A stretch of DNA of 64,000 nt from Microbacterium testaceum StLB037. Lineage in GTDB: Bacteria > Actinomycetota > Actinomycetes > Actinomycetales > Microbacteriaceae. Both the position numbers and the translations under genes were made by a program. Below are positions 34,957-42,878 of this stretch, one piece after another. The notes below the pieces were generated by a model, which did no database searches, was not told the DNA's origin, and was given only the letters and a program-made list of their open reading frames with translations. Location of the stretch: positions 310,802 to 374,801 of the forward strand of contig NZ_FNJN01000004.1 of the NCBI RefSeq assembly GCF_900104345.1. Reading direction: 5' to 3'. Position 1 is the stretch's first letter. Every line of letters begins with the position of its first letter.

Positions 34957-35027
34957 GAGCCCGTCTGACGTGGAGAAGACTGCGTAGGTTAAGCACTTCT
35001 GCGGCATGCCGACCTCGAATTCGCTGA

Positions 35028-35264
35028 CATCGCGCATGCATCGAGCGAGCGTCACGTGTCAAGCTGGCTGCTCATCCGAACCAGATCGTCCACCTCGTCG
35101 GGATCGCTGGGGACTCCACCTGGCAGTGGCTCGGGGTCATCGTCTTCGTCGTGTTCGCGGGGGTGGCCGTGCTGTCGATCGTGCGGACGCTCCGTGCGGT
35201 CCGCGCCTTCGAGAAGGAGAACGGAAAGGATGCCGGACGGCAGAAGCCTGTCAATCGGCGCTGA
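35028..35264 (+). pseudogene. 3' remnant of a small membrane-protein gene
   Basis: A frame open from 35028 to the TGA at 35262-35264 has no ATG or usable GTG at its 5' end, yet its codons are those of a real GC-rich gene. It encodes one transmembrane helix (WLGVIVFVVFAGVAVLSIV) followed by a basic tail (RTLRAVRAFEKENGKDAG). The 5' part is missing. It sits at the right edge of the lower-GC insert, so the gene was probably cut when the island came in or left. Confidence 0.5.
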
Positions 35265-35346
35265 CGAAGCCCGGTCTCACTCCACAGATCCCCCCGCATG
35301 GCGTTTTCGGCATAAAACTTCCGCTAGCTTCTCGGCCACGGCATAT

Positions 35347-35362
35347 GTCCCCGTCAGGGGAC
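35347..35362. promoter_or_regulatory. Short hairpin in the yiaA-like leader
   Basis: GTCCCC-GTCA-GGGGAC, a perfect 6-4-6 inverted repeat, lies 20 bp upstream of the YiaAB start. It could affect translation or be a binding site; nothing more can be said. Confidence 0.3.
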
Positions 35363-35382
35363 CCGACGAAGGGGTGGGAAAG

Positions 35383-35850
35383 ATGACGGATATCCACACG
35401 CAGCAGATGCTCGGTCGCCCGACCGGAGCGTTCGTGGGGGCCTCATGGGTGGCGCTGGGGCTGGGGGCCTCGGTGTACTTCATCGGCCTGTACAACGCGC
35501 ACATGACGCTCGCCGAGAAGGGCTTCTACCTCTCGGTGTTCCTTCTCGGGCTGTTCGCCGCCATCTCGGTGCAGAAGGCGGTGCGCGACCGCGCCGAAGA
35601 CATCCCGGTCACCGGCGCCTACCTCGGCGTCGCGTGGGGAATGCTGATTGTCGCCCTCGCCCTCATGTCCGTCGGCCTCTGGAACGCCGAACTCCTCCTG
35701 TCGGAGAAGGGGTTTTACGGCATTGGTTTCGCCATGAGCCTGTTCGCCGTCGTGGCGGTGCAGAAGAACGTCCGCGACCTCGCGGCGTTCCGCAACGTCC
35801 ACCCCGACACCGCGCCCGTCGAGCACACCGGCTACCCGACCATGGGGTGA
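35383..35850 (+). CDS. YiaA/YiaB-family inner-membrane protein
   Basis: A 155-residue protein with two copies of the YiaAB domain, each with two transmembrane helices (about 18-38, 48-66, 82-102 and 112-130). The repeated pattern AEKGFYLSVFLLGLFAAISVQKAVRD / SEKGFYGIGFAMSLFAVVAVQKNVRD shows the internal duplication. Function is unknown; E. coli YiaA/YiaB relatives are inner-membrane proteins. The ATG at 35383 follows GGGTGGGAAAG. Its stop is 4 bp from the convergent fusion gene. Confidence 0.88.
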   Translation: MTDIHTQQMLGRPTGAFVGASWVALGLGASVYFIGLYNAHMTLAEKGFYLSVFLLGLFAAISVQKAVRDRAEDIPVTGAYLGVAWGMLIVALALMSVGLWNAELLLSEKGFYGIGFAMSLFAVVAVQKNVRDLAAFRNVHPDTAPVEHTGYPTMG

Positions 35851-35854
35851 GGCG

Positions 35855-37021
35855 TCAGCCGACCGGCGTCCCCTGGTGGAACAGGCACCGCGGTGCGGGG
35901 TCGCACCGCCAGAGGGACGACCGGCGGCTGACGCGGTCCTCGAACCTCAGCAGATAGGTGAGCAGGACGGTGGTGGGTCCGAGCACCCGTGCGGCTCGCT
36001 CTGCGATGGCGGGCGAAGGGTCGGCCCCCGGTTCTTCTCGAAGTGCGGCGATGATCTCGTCCCGCGTCCATCGGCGACCGGACTGACCGATCTCCACGAA
36101 GTCGGGATCGAGAAGCCGCTCGAGCTCTCCCGCATGCGCGCGCACGGCCGGGTGAAGGAGTATCTCTTCGGCGGCCCAGGCCGCGGCGATGAGGGCGTCG
36201 GCATCCAGAGCCCTCCCGCGGATGACGGAGGAGCGCTGGATCCCCGCGGTCTCGCGTCCCCACGTGCTCGACGCGACACGGCACTGGTGGGCGTCGAACG
36301 CAGCCTCGTCGAGGAAGCGCTCCGACACCCGCCAGACGCCGTCGGTCTCGGTCGGGGTGACGTCGAACGAGAGGCACCCCGGCTCGGCCCGGGTGAGGGC
36401 GAGGTGCTCGTCCAGGTGAGCGCGCACGCGGTCCGCCTGATCGTCGTCAGCGCACCGCAGCTCTCCGGCGAGGGTCACCTCGGGGCCGCGCGGTACCGGC
36501 GTTGTGATCCCGCTCGCCCAGTCGCGACGCAGGACGCTGTAGGCGACGGATGCCACGGGCTCACCGCCCTCGACGGGCCAGCCGTCGCGGTAGTACGCCT
36601 CGAACACCCATCCGCAGCGTTCGAAGACCCGCCGCATCGCGACGTTGTCCTCGCGGGTCTGGCCCTCGAGGCGGATGACCGCGGGGTGCCGGGAGAAGAC
36701 GAGGTCGGTGGCGATCCGGAGCGCGGCGGAACCGTGCCCGCGACCCCGGGCAGCATCGGCGAGGCGCAGATCGACCATCGCCGTGGCGTCGTCGAGATCG
36801 TCGAGACGGAGCACGCCGACGCGACCGTCCTTCTCGTCGTCTATCCAGAAGGTCTGGATGTCGTCGCCCTCCCATGCACCCGCCCGGATGGCCTCACCGA
36901 CCTGCTCCGCGGTCGGACGCGTGCGCATGTGGAACGGGAACGTGTTCGCGGTGAGGAATGCCGTCAGCGCGGCCCGGTCGTCCGGCTCGGACAGGGCGGC
37001 GCGCGTCAGAGAGATACCCAC
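35855..37021 (-). CDS. GNAT acetyltransferase - ABM monooxygenase-like - NTF2-like fusion
   Basis: A 388-residue protein that joins three small domains. Residues about 1-165 are a GNAT N-acetyltransferase with the acetyl-CoA loop RLADAARGRGHGSAA (near 88) and a typical NVAMRRVFERCGW end. Residues about 175-265 match the antibiotic-biosynthesis-monooxygenase (ABM) ferredoxin-like fold (LTRAEPGCLSFDV ... VSERFLDEAAFDAH). Residues about 290-388 match the DUF4440/SnoaL NTF2-like fold (LERLLDPDFVEIGQSGRRWTRDEII). The GTG at 37021 fits the GNAT N-terminus; an ATG at 37057 is an alternative. The combination is unusual and its substrate unknown. Confidence 0.75.
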   Translation of the reverse strand: MGISLTRAALSEPDDRAALTAFLTANTFPFHMRTRPTAEQVGEAIRAGAWEGDDIQTFWIDDEKDGRVGVLRLDDLDDATAMVDLRLADAARGRGHGSAALRIATDLVFSRHPAVIRLEGQTREDNVAMRRVFERCGWVFEAYYRDGWPVEGGEPVASVAYSVLRRDWASGITTPVPRGPEVTLAGELRCADDDQADRVRAHLDEHLALTRAEPGCLSFDVTPTETDGVWRVSERFLDEAAFDAHQCRVASSTWGRETAGIQRSSVIRGRALDADALIAAAWAAEEILLHPAVRAHAGELERLLDPDFVEIGQSGRRWTRDEIIAALREEPGADPSPAIAERAARVLGPTTVLLTYLLRFEDRVSRRSSLWRCDPAPRCLFHQGTPVG

Positions 37022-37153
37022 CCGCCCACCGTAGACACGAACGCCCGGCGGAGTCATATCGCGGCGTGGGTACGCTGGAAACGCCGATCTCGTCCGCCTT
37101 CGCTGACGGCGTCGGGTCCCTCCGCGCTTTCCGCCCCTTTGAAGGAGCATCCC

Positions 37154-37522
37154 ATCGCCGCTTCGCCCTCCCCGACGAGGATCCGCGCCCTCCGCACCGC
37201 TTCGCTCACGACCGCCGGTGTCGGCGCCGCGATCACCATGGGCGCCCTGGGGCCGTGGTTCACCCCCGTCATCCTCCTCGTCGCGACGGCGGGAGCGTTG
37301 CTGGTGATCTGGCGTACCTCCGCGGGTGTCATCGGCGCCCGCGCGATCGTGCCGGTGCTGGCTGTCGTCGTCGTGCTGACGATCGCGGCGCTGCTCGGGC
37401 TCATCGGCATCCTGCCCTCCGCGTGGGTGTGGGCTGCTCTCGGCGCGTACGCGGTGGCGTGGGGCGAGTACCTCGTGTCGCAGACGATCGCCCGCTCGCA
37501 GGGGCTGACGGGCTACCGGTGA
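37154..37522 (+). CDS. Small membrane protein, probable non-ATG start
   Basis: A 122-residue protein with four hydrophobic segments (about 18-34, 36-52, 62-86 and 90-105). I do not recognise the family. No ATG or GTG exists at a sensible place. GAAGGAG (37141-37147) is followed at ideal distance by ATC at 37154, and a TTG at 37139 is the only classical alternative, which would bury the ribosome binding site inside the gene. The ATC is therefore proposed as the start. Codon use is normal. Confidence 0.65.
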   Translation: MAASPSPTRIRALRTASLTTAGVGAAITMGALGPWFTPVILLVATAGALLVIWRTSAGVIGARAIVPVLAVVVVLTIAALLGLIGILPSAWVWAALGAYAVAWGEYLVSQTIARSQGLTGYR

Positions 37523-37597
37523 TCCCGGTCGCGCGCGTCACGGTCACCGACACCGCGCGCTGACGAGCCCGGCCTGGGAGTGCCGGTGCGGTTCACC

Positions 37598-38068
37598 TCA
37601 TCGCAGCTCGAGGCACACGAGCCCCGGTCGCTCATCCCACGGCGGGACGATCCCGAAGCCCGCGGTGCGGTACATCCGCAGGGCGGGCTCGCGCCACTCC
37701 CACACCGAGAGGTGCACCGGCCGCGTCGCTCCGCGTAGCGCGGCCGTGAGCAGCGCCGACCCGACCCCGTGTCCGCGGGCGCCGGGGGGCACCCAGAACC
37801 GGGAGATCTCGGTCACGCCTCCGGAGGATCCGACCGCCAGCACTCCGCAGTCGACACCGTCGACCGCGGCGACCAGCACGCGGCGGTCGGCGAAGACGGT
37901 AGCGGGGTCGTCGATCTCACGGATGTAACGGGCGGGCATCGCGGCGCGCGGATCGACGAGTCCGTGCTCCGCCTTCTCGGCCTCGGTCCGTCGCAGATAG
38001 TCGCCGACGAGCGCGGAGACCGATCCTGCGTCGTGGGGGAAGCTTGCGGTGCGGATGACGACGCTCAC
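37598..38068 (-). CDS. GNAT-family N-acetyltransferase
   Basis: A 156-residue acetyltransferase. The acetyl-CoA-binding segment FWVPPGARGHGVGSALLTAAL (near residue 90) is clear, with a C-terminal LRMYRTAGFGIVPPW typical of the fold. The GTG at 38068 gives a normal-length enzyme; the longer frame is arginine/serine-rich. The substrate is unknown. A strong terminator lies upstream between it and the flavin oxidoreductase gene. Confidence 0.86.
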   Translation of the reverse strand: MSVVIRTASFPHDAGSVSALVGDYLRRTEAEKAEHGLVDPRAAMPARYIREIDDPATVFADRRVLVAAVDGVDCGVLAVGSSGGVTEISRFWVPPGARGHGVGSALLTAALRGATRPVHLSVWEWREPALRMYRTAGFGIVPPWDERPGLVCLELR

Positions 38069-38136
38069 CCGCCTACCGTACGAGCCGCCGGCGGTGTCCC
38101 ACGCGCGACGACGACGGTCGCGTCTCCCCGAAACGC

Positions 38137-38181
38137 CGAACGGACCCGGATGCCGAGGTGATCGGCATCCGGGTCCGTTCG
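38137..38181. terminator. Intrinsic terminator after the LLM oxidoreductase
   Basis: A perfect 20-bp inverted repeat (38137-38156 / 38162-38181) with a 5-nt loop, placed just downstream of the minus-strand flavin oxidoreductase gene. Both arms contain GGATGCCG or its complement. Confidence 0.85.
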
Positions 38182-38189
38182 AGGTTCGC

Positions 38190-39224
38190 TCAGACCGTCG
38201 CGAGCGTCGACTGCCAGCCGAGGGCGGGAGCGACGTGCTTCGCGAAGTTCTCGACCAGGCGCAGGTTGAACTCCACACCCATCTGCGAGGGGATCGTGAG
38301 CATGAGCGTGTCGGCACTCATCACCGCGGCGTCGTTCTGCAGCTGCTCGACGAGCTTGTCGGGGGTGGCCGCGTACGTTTTGCCGAAGGTCGAGCGCATG
38401 CCGTCGATCACGCCGATCTGGTCGCTGCCGGCTGAGCCGCCGAAGTACATCTCGTCCTCGGCCGTCACGATCGGGAAGATGCTGCGGCTCACCGAGGTGC
38501 GCGGTTCGCCCTCGTGACCCGCCTCGCGCCACGCGGCGCGGAAGGCGTCGAGCTGCTGGGCCTGCAGGAGGTCGAACGGCGTTCCGTCGGCCTCGGTGAG
38601 CAGGGTCGATGACATGAGGTTCACGCCGAGGCGTCCGGCCCATTCGGCAGTCGCCGTGGTGCCGGCGCCCCACCAGATGCGCGTGCGCAGGCCCGGGGAG
38701 TGCGGCTCGATGCGCTGAAGACCGGTGCCTCCACCGAAGGGGCTCAGGGGGTCGCGCTCGGCGAGCCCCTCGCCGTCGATCGCGCGCAGGAACAGGTCGA
38801 AGTGCTCGCGGGCGATGTCGCCGCCGCGCGGGTCTTCGGAGCCGGTGTATCCGAACGCCTCGTAGCCACGGACAACCGTTTCGGGTGAGCCACGGCTCAC
38901 GCCGAGGGCGAGTCGGTTACCGCTGATGAGGTCGACGGATGCCGCCTCTTCGGCGAGCATGAGCGGGTTCTCGTACCGCATGTCGATGACGCCGGTGCCG
39001 ACCTCGATGCGCGAGGTGCGGGCGGCGATGGCGGCGAGCAGAGGCATGGGGGCGGCCTGCTGGCGGGCGAAGTGGTGCACGCGGAATGAGACGCCGTTGA
39101 CCCCGAGGTCGTCCATGCCCTGGGCGAGGTCGATCGCCTGGAGCATCGAGTCGCCGGCGGTGAGCTGGCGGCCGCCGCCGAGGGGGCCGTAGTGGCCGAA
39201 GGAGAGTGTGCCGAAGGAGCGCAT
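38190..39224 (-). CDS. LLM-class flavin-dependent oxidoreductase
   Basis: A 344-residue luciferase-like monooxygenase of the F420/FMN-using LLM class. Family features: LAQGMDDLGVNGVSFRVHHFARQQAAPMPLLAAIAART (near residue 33), ISGNRLALGVSRGS (near 103) and the GAGTTATAEWAGRLGVN segment (near 190). A TIM-barrel enzyme oxidising an unknown substrate; whether FMN or F420 is used cannot be told. It has its own terminator. Confidence 0.9.
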   Translation of the reverse strand: MRSFGTLSFGHYGPLGGGRQLTAGDSMLQAIDLAQGMDDLGVNGVSFRVHHFARQQAAPMPLLAAIAARTSRIEVGTGVIDMRYENPLMLAEEAASVDLISGNRLALGVSRGSPETVVRGYEAFGYTGSEDPRGGDIAREHFDLFLRAIDGEGLAERDPLSPFGGGTGLQRIEPHSPGLRTRIWWGAGTTATAEWAGRLGVNLMSSTLLTEADGTPFDLLQAQQLDAFRAAWREAGHEGEPRTSVSRSIFPIVTAEDEMYFGGSAGSDQIGVIDGMRSTFGKTYAATPDKLVEQLQNDAAVMSADTLMLTIPSQMGVEFNLRLVENFAKHVAPALGWQSTLATV

Positions 39225-39314
39225 ACCGGGTGCAACGCGACAGAGCGCGATCTATTCCCACGCATACACCGCGCACGACCCCGGACGCCGTGCAGGTGTG
39301 GAACCATTCAGGAC

Positions 39315-40085
39315 ATGGACGATGACGTGCGCGAGGAGCTGCGACTGCTCCGCGCGAGAGCGTACGGTCCCCACGCCGACATCGCCGACGACGCGACCGC
39401 CGTCGCGCGGCTGCGCGAGCTCGAGGATCTCGAACGGCAGGATCGCCTGCCACCCGCGCCGCGCGTGCCGTTGACCTCCGCGGCCGCCGCCGCCGGCTCA
39501 CGGGCCGCTCTCGTCGCCCCCGACGACGATGAGGACGGCGACGACTACGAAGACGGCGACGACGGCGATCGCGACCGCCCCGCCCTCGTGGGATCGAAAC
39601 GGCGGCTCTGGATCTGGGCGGCCTCTCTCGCGGTGGTCGCCGCCCTCGCCAGCGCGGCGACGGCGGCGAGCCTCACGGTCGTCCCCGTGACCGCCGCGGC
39701 GGGCGCTCCGCAGGTCGACACCCTCGTGCCCGCTCCCGACGCCGCGGTCCCCCCGGTCTTCGGCCAGCGCACCGGCGCGGAGCGCGCTTACGAGAACTAC
39801 TACGGCGTCGCCGCCTTCACGGGCCGGGCTCCCACCGACGCGACCGACAACCGCAACCCCTGCCTCTACCTGCTCGACGCCGACGAGGTGGGTGCGGACG
39901 ACACCCGCGGATTCCGCGGCAACTTCGTCTACGGAGGGTGCGGAGCCGGCGTCTTCCCGGCGACTGTGCAGTTCGTCGTCGCCGACGGCATGCCCGACGC
40001 GTTCGTGCAGCGGTTCCCGATCGGCACGAGCATGCAGTTCGTGTTCGACGGCGAGAACGTCGGCGTCTTCAGCGACCGCGGCTGA
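39315..40085 (+). CDS. Membrane-anchored hypothetical protein
   Basis: A 256-residue protein of unknown function. Residues 1-100 are cytoplasmic, charged and include an acidic low-complexity run of Asp/Glu/Gly (about 75-95). A single transmembrane helix (about 98-118, LWIWAASLAVVAALASAATAA) is followed by an extracellular domain with two cysteines (CLYLLD and YGGCGAG) that probably form a disulfide. The pattern is that of many actinobacterial surface proteins. It is divergent from the LLM gene. Confidence 0.75.
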   Translation: MDDDVREELRLLRARAYGPHADIADDATAVARLRELEDLERQDRLPPAPRVPLTSAAAAAGSRAALVAPDDDEDGDDYEDGDDGDRDRPALVGSKRRLWIWAASLAVVAALASAATAASLTVVPVTAAAGAPQVDTLVPAPDAAVPPVFGQRTGAERAYENYYGVAAFTGRAPTDATDNRNPCLYLLDADEVGADDTRGFRGNFVYGGCGAGVFPATVQFVVADGMPDAFVQRFPIGTSMQFVFDGENVGVFSDRG

Positions 40086-40190
40086 CGCGCCCCCGGCTGA
40101 CGCGCCCCGACGACGACGCCCGCCTCGCCGGCGGGAGGTTCGGCCCCGTCCGCGGGTTCGGGGGCTCCCCGCGGATGAGAGGCTGGGGGA

Positions 40191-42785
40191 GTGACCCCCC
40201 TCCTCGAGCACGTTCCCGTCGGCGCTGATCCGGATGCCGCGTACCTGGGCTTCGTCGAGTGGGCGAACTCCCGCGGCCTCACGCTCTACCCCGCGCAGGA
40301 CGAGGCGGTCATCGAGATCGTCTCGGGTGCGAACGTAATCCTGTCGACCCCGACCGGCACGGGCAAGTCGCTCGTCGCGGTGGCCGCGCACGCGGCATCC
40401 CTCTCCCGGGGTGGACGCACGTACTACACCGCACCGATCAAGGCGCTGGTAAGCGAGAAGTTCTTCGCCCTCGTCGACATCTTCGGCGCCGAGAACGTCG
40501 GTATGGTCACGGGCGATTCGTCGGTCAACTCCGACGCCCCGATCATCTGCTGCACCGCCGAGATCCTCGCGAACCTCGCCCTGCGGCAAGGCGCCGACGC
40601 GAACGTGGACCAGGTCGTCATGGACGAGTTCCATTACTACGGCGAGGCCGACCGCGGCTGGGCCTGGCAGGTGCCGCTGCTGCTGCTCACGCGCGCGCAG
40701 TTCATCCTCATGTCGGCGACCCTGGGGGATGTCACCGACATCGCCGACGACCTCTCGCGTCGCACCGGTCGGCCCACCGCGCGGGTGACCGGCGTCGAGC
40801 GCCCCGTGCCGCTGCACTTCGAGTACGCGCGCACCCCCGTGCACGAGACGGTGCAGGAGCTGCTCGATACGAAACAGGCGCCTGTCTACGTCGTGCATTT
40901 CTCGCAGGCAGCGGCCATGGAGCGGGCGCAGGCTCTGTCGTCGATCCGGATCATCGGCCGCGAGCAGCGCGACGAGATCGCCGAGGCGATCGGCGGCTTC
41001 CGCTTCACGACCGGCTTCGGCAAGACGCTGTCGCGCTACGTGCGTGCGGGCATCGGCGTGCACCACGCCGGCATGTTGCCGAGGTATCGCAGGCTCGTGG
41101 AGACCCTTGCACAGCGGGGGCTGCTGCGTGTCATCTGCGGCACCGACACCCTCGGCGTCGGCATCAACGTGCCCATCCGCACGGTGCTCATGACCGCGCT
41201 GACCAAGTACGATGGCACCCGCATGCGCCAGCTCTCGGCGCGCGAGTTCCATCAGATCGCGGGGCGCGCGGGCCGGGCCGGCTACGACACCGCCGGAACC
41301 GTCGTCGTCATGGCACCCGACCACGAGATCGAGAACGCCGCGCAGATCCTCAAGGCCGGCGACGACCTCAAGAAGCAGAAGAAGATCGTGCGCAAAAAGG
41401 CGCCGCAGGGCTTCGTCAACTGGACCGAGCAGAGCTACGACCGCCTCGTCGCGGCCGAGCCCGAACCGCTGCAGCCGCAGATGAAGCTGAGCGCCGCGAT
41501 GCTCATCAACGTCATCGCCCGCGGGGGCGACGTGTTCGGCAACATCCGCTCGCTCGTCTTCGACAACCACGAACCGCGCGCCCGCCAGTACGAGCTCGCG
41601 CGGCGGGCGATCGCGATCTTCCGCACCCTGGTTCAGGCCAGCGTGGTCGAGGTCGTCCCGCCCTCGCGTGAGGGGTCAGGAAGTGTCGCTTCGGATGGGG
41701 CTCGGGCGACAGATCGTGACCCCTCACGCATTCGGCTCACCGTCGACCTGCAGCCGAACTTCGCGCTCAATCAGCCGCTGTCGCCGTTCGCGCTCGCCGC
41801 GATCGAGATGCTCGACCCCGAGGTCGAGCTCGGGAGGGGGCCGGATGCCGTGCCCCCGGCGTCCTCGGTCGGCACCGGGCACTACGCGCTCGACGTCGTC
41901 AGCGTCATCGAGTCGACCCTCGACGACCCGCGCCCGATCCTGTCGCAGCAGCAGTTCCGCGCGCGCGGCGAAGCCGTCGCGGCGATGAAGCGCGACGGCA
42001 TCGAGTACGACGAGCGCATGGAGCTGCTCGAAGAGATCACCTGGCCGAAGCCCCTCGACGAGCTGCTCGCGCAGGCGTACGAGGTGTTCGCCTCGAGCCA
42101 GCCGTGGATCCGCGACTTCGAGCTGTCGCCGAAGTCGGTCGTGCGCGACATGTACGAGCGCGCCTGCTCGTTCGGCGAGTACGTCTCGCTGTACCAGCTC
42201 GCGCGCAGCGAGGGCCTCGTGCTGCGCTACCTCAGCGACGCGTTCCGCGCGATCCGCCAGACCGTGCCGGTCGACGCGCAGACCCCCGACCTGCTCGATC
42301 TGATCGCGTGGCTCGGCGAGGTCGTGCGGCAGGTCGACTCGAGCCTCGTCGACGAGTGGGAGCAGCTCATCAACCCCGCGGACGACCCCACGGCCCCCGT
42401 GGTGCCTCCCGCTCCGCCGTCGATCCTCACCAACCGGCGCGCGTTCGGCGTGCTCGTGCGCAACGAGATGTTCCGCCGCGTGCAGCTCGCCGCCCTGCAG
42501 CGCGACGACGAGCTCGTCGAGCTCGACCCCGACGTCGACTGGCCGAGCGCCCTCGACAGCTACTTCGACGAGCACGACGAGATCGGCACCGGGGGAGCGG
42601 CGCGATCCTCCGCTCTCGTCGTCATCGACGAGTCGTCGGCCTCTGACGGCGTCTGGCGCGTCGAGCAGATCATCGACGACCCCGCCGGCGACCACGACTG
42701 GCGCATCCGCGCCGAGGTCGACCTCGCCGCCTCCGAGGAGCAGGGCACGGCGATCGTGCGCGTCACCGAGGTGCTGCGGCTCTGA
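40191..42785 (+). CDS. DEAD/DEAH-box helicase with DUF3516, carrying an inserted palindromic element
   Basis: An 864-residue superfamily 2 helicase of the DUF3516 type, probably acting on RNA. Walker A STPTGTGKS (near residue 50), motif II DEFHYY (near 145), motif III MSATL (near 173), and motif VI HQIAGRAGRAGYDT (near 353) are intact; the C-terminal DUF3516 spans about 420-860. Residues about 492-513 (SREGSGSVAS...ATDRDPSR) are encoded by the 64-bp palindrome and interrupt DUF3516 in frame, between EVVPP and IRLTVDLQPNFALNQPL. It starts at GTG 40191. Nothing suggests the insertion inactivates it. Confidence 0.9.
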   Translation: MTPLLEHVPVGADPDAAYLGFVEWANSRGLTLYPAQDEAVIEIVSGANVILSTPTGTGKSLVAVAAHAASLSRGGRTYYTAPIKALVSEKFFALVDIFGAENVGMVTGDSSVNSDAPIICCTAEILANLALRQGADANVDQVVMDEFHYYGEADRGWAWQVPLLLLTRAQFILMSATLGDVTDIADDLSRRTGRPTARVTGVERPVPLHFEYARTPVHETVQELLDTKQAPVYVVHFSQAAAMERAQALSSIRIIGREQRDEIAEAIGGFRFTTGFGKTLSRYVRAGIGVHHAGMLPRYRRLVETLAQRGLLRVICGTDTLGVGINVPIRTVLMTALTKYDGTRMRQLSAREFHQIAGRAGRAGYDTAGTVVVMAPDHEIENAAQILKAGDDLKKQKKIVRKKAPQGFVNWTEQSYDRLVAAEPEPLQPQMKLSAAMLINVIARGGDVFGNIRSLVFDNHEPRARQYELARRAIAIFRTLVQASVVEVVPPSREGSGSVASDGARATDRDPSRIRLTVDLQPNFALNQPLSPFALAAIEMLDPEVELGRGPDAVPPASSVGTGHYALDVVSVIESTLDDPRPILSQQQFRARGEAVAAMKRDGIEYDERMELLEEITWPKPLDELLAQAYEVFASSQPWIRDFELSPKSVVRDMYERACSFGEYVSLYQLARSEGLVLRYLSDAFRAIRQTVPVDAQTPDLLDLIAWLGEVVRQVDSSLVDEWEQLINPADDPTAPVVPPAPPSILTNRRAFGVLVRNEMFRRVQLAALQRDDELVELDPDVDWPSALDSYFDEHDEIGTGGAARSSALVVIDESSASDGVWRVEQIIDDPAGDHDWRIRAEVDLAASEEQGTAIVRVTEVLRL
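41666..41729. repeat. 64-bp palindromic coding element, copy 2 (in the helicase)
   Basis: Arms 41666-41689 and 41706-41729 are near-perfect inverted repeats (GCGTGAGGGGTC ... GACCCCTCACGC) round a 16-bp loop. It is read as SREGSGSVASDGARATDRDPSR, identical in 17 of 22 residues to the peptide made by the cydD copy. The outer arms of the two copies are nearly the same, and the loop differs. Confidence 0.88.
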
Positions 42786-42826
42786 CGCCCTGGCCGCCCC
42801 TGTCGGAACCGGGGGCCCGCGAACGA

Positions 42827-42858
42827 CGGATGCCGAGGCCCTGAGGCCCCGGCATCCG
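42827..42858. terminator. Bidirectional terminator between helicase and dps
   Basis: A stem formed by CGGATGCCG-AGGCC and GGCC-CCGGCATCCG with a 4-nt loop lies between the convergent helicase and Dps genes. It again uses GGATGCCG in its arms. Confidence 0.75.
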
Positions 42859-42878
42859 GTGTCTTCGTCGCGTCGTCG

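Noticed and set aside
39498..41570. A 690-codon open frame on the minus strand, opposite the hypothetical membrane protein and the helicase
   Set aside because: The helicase motifs on the plus strand are intact; the antisense frame has no recognisable protein features.
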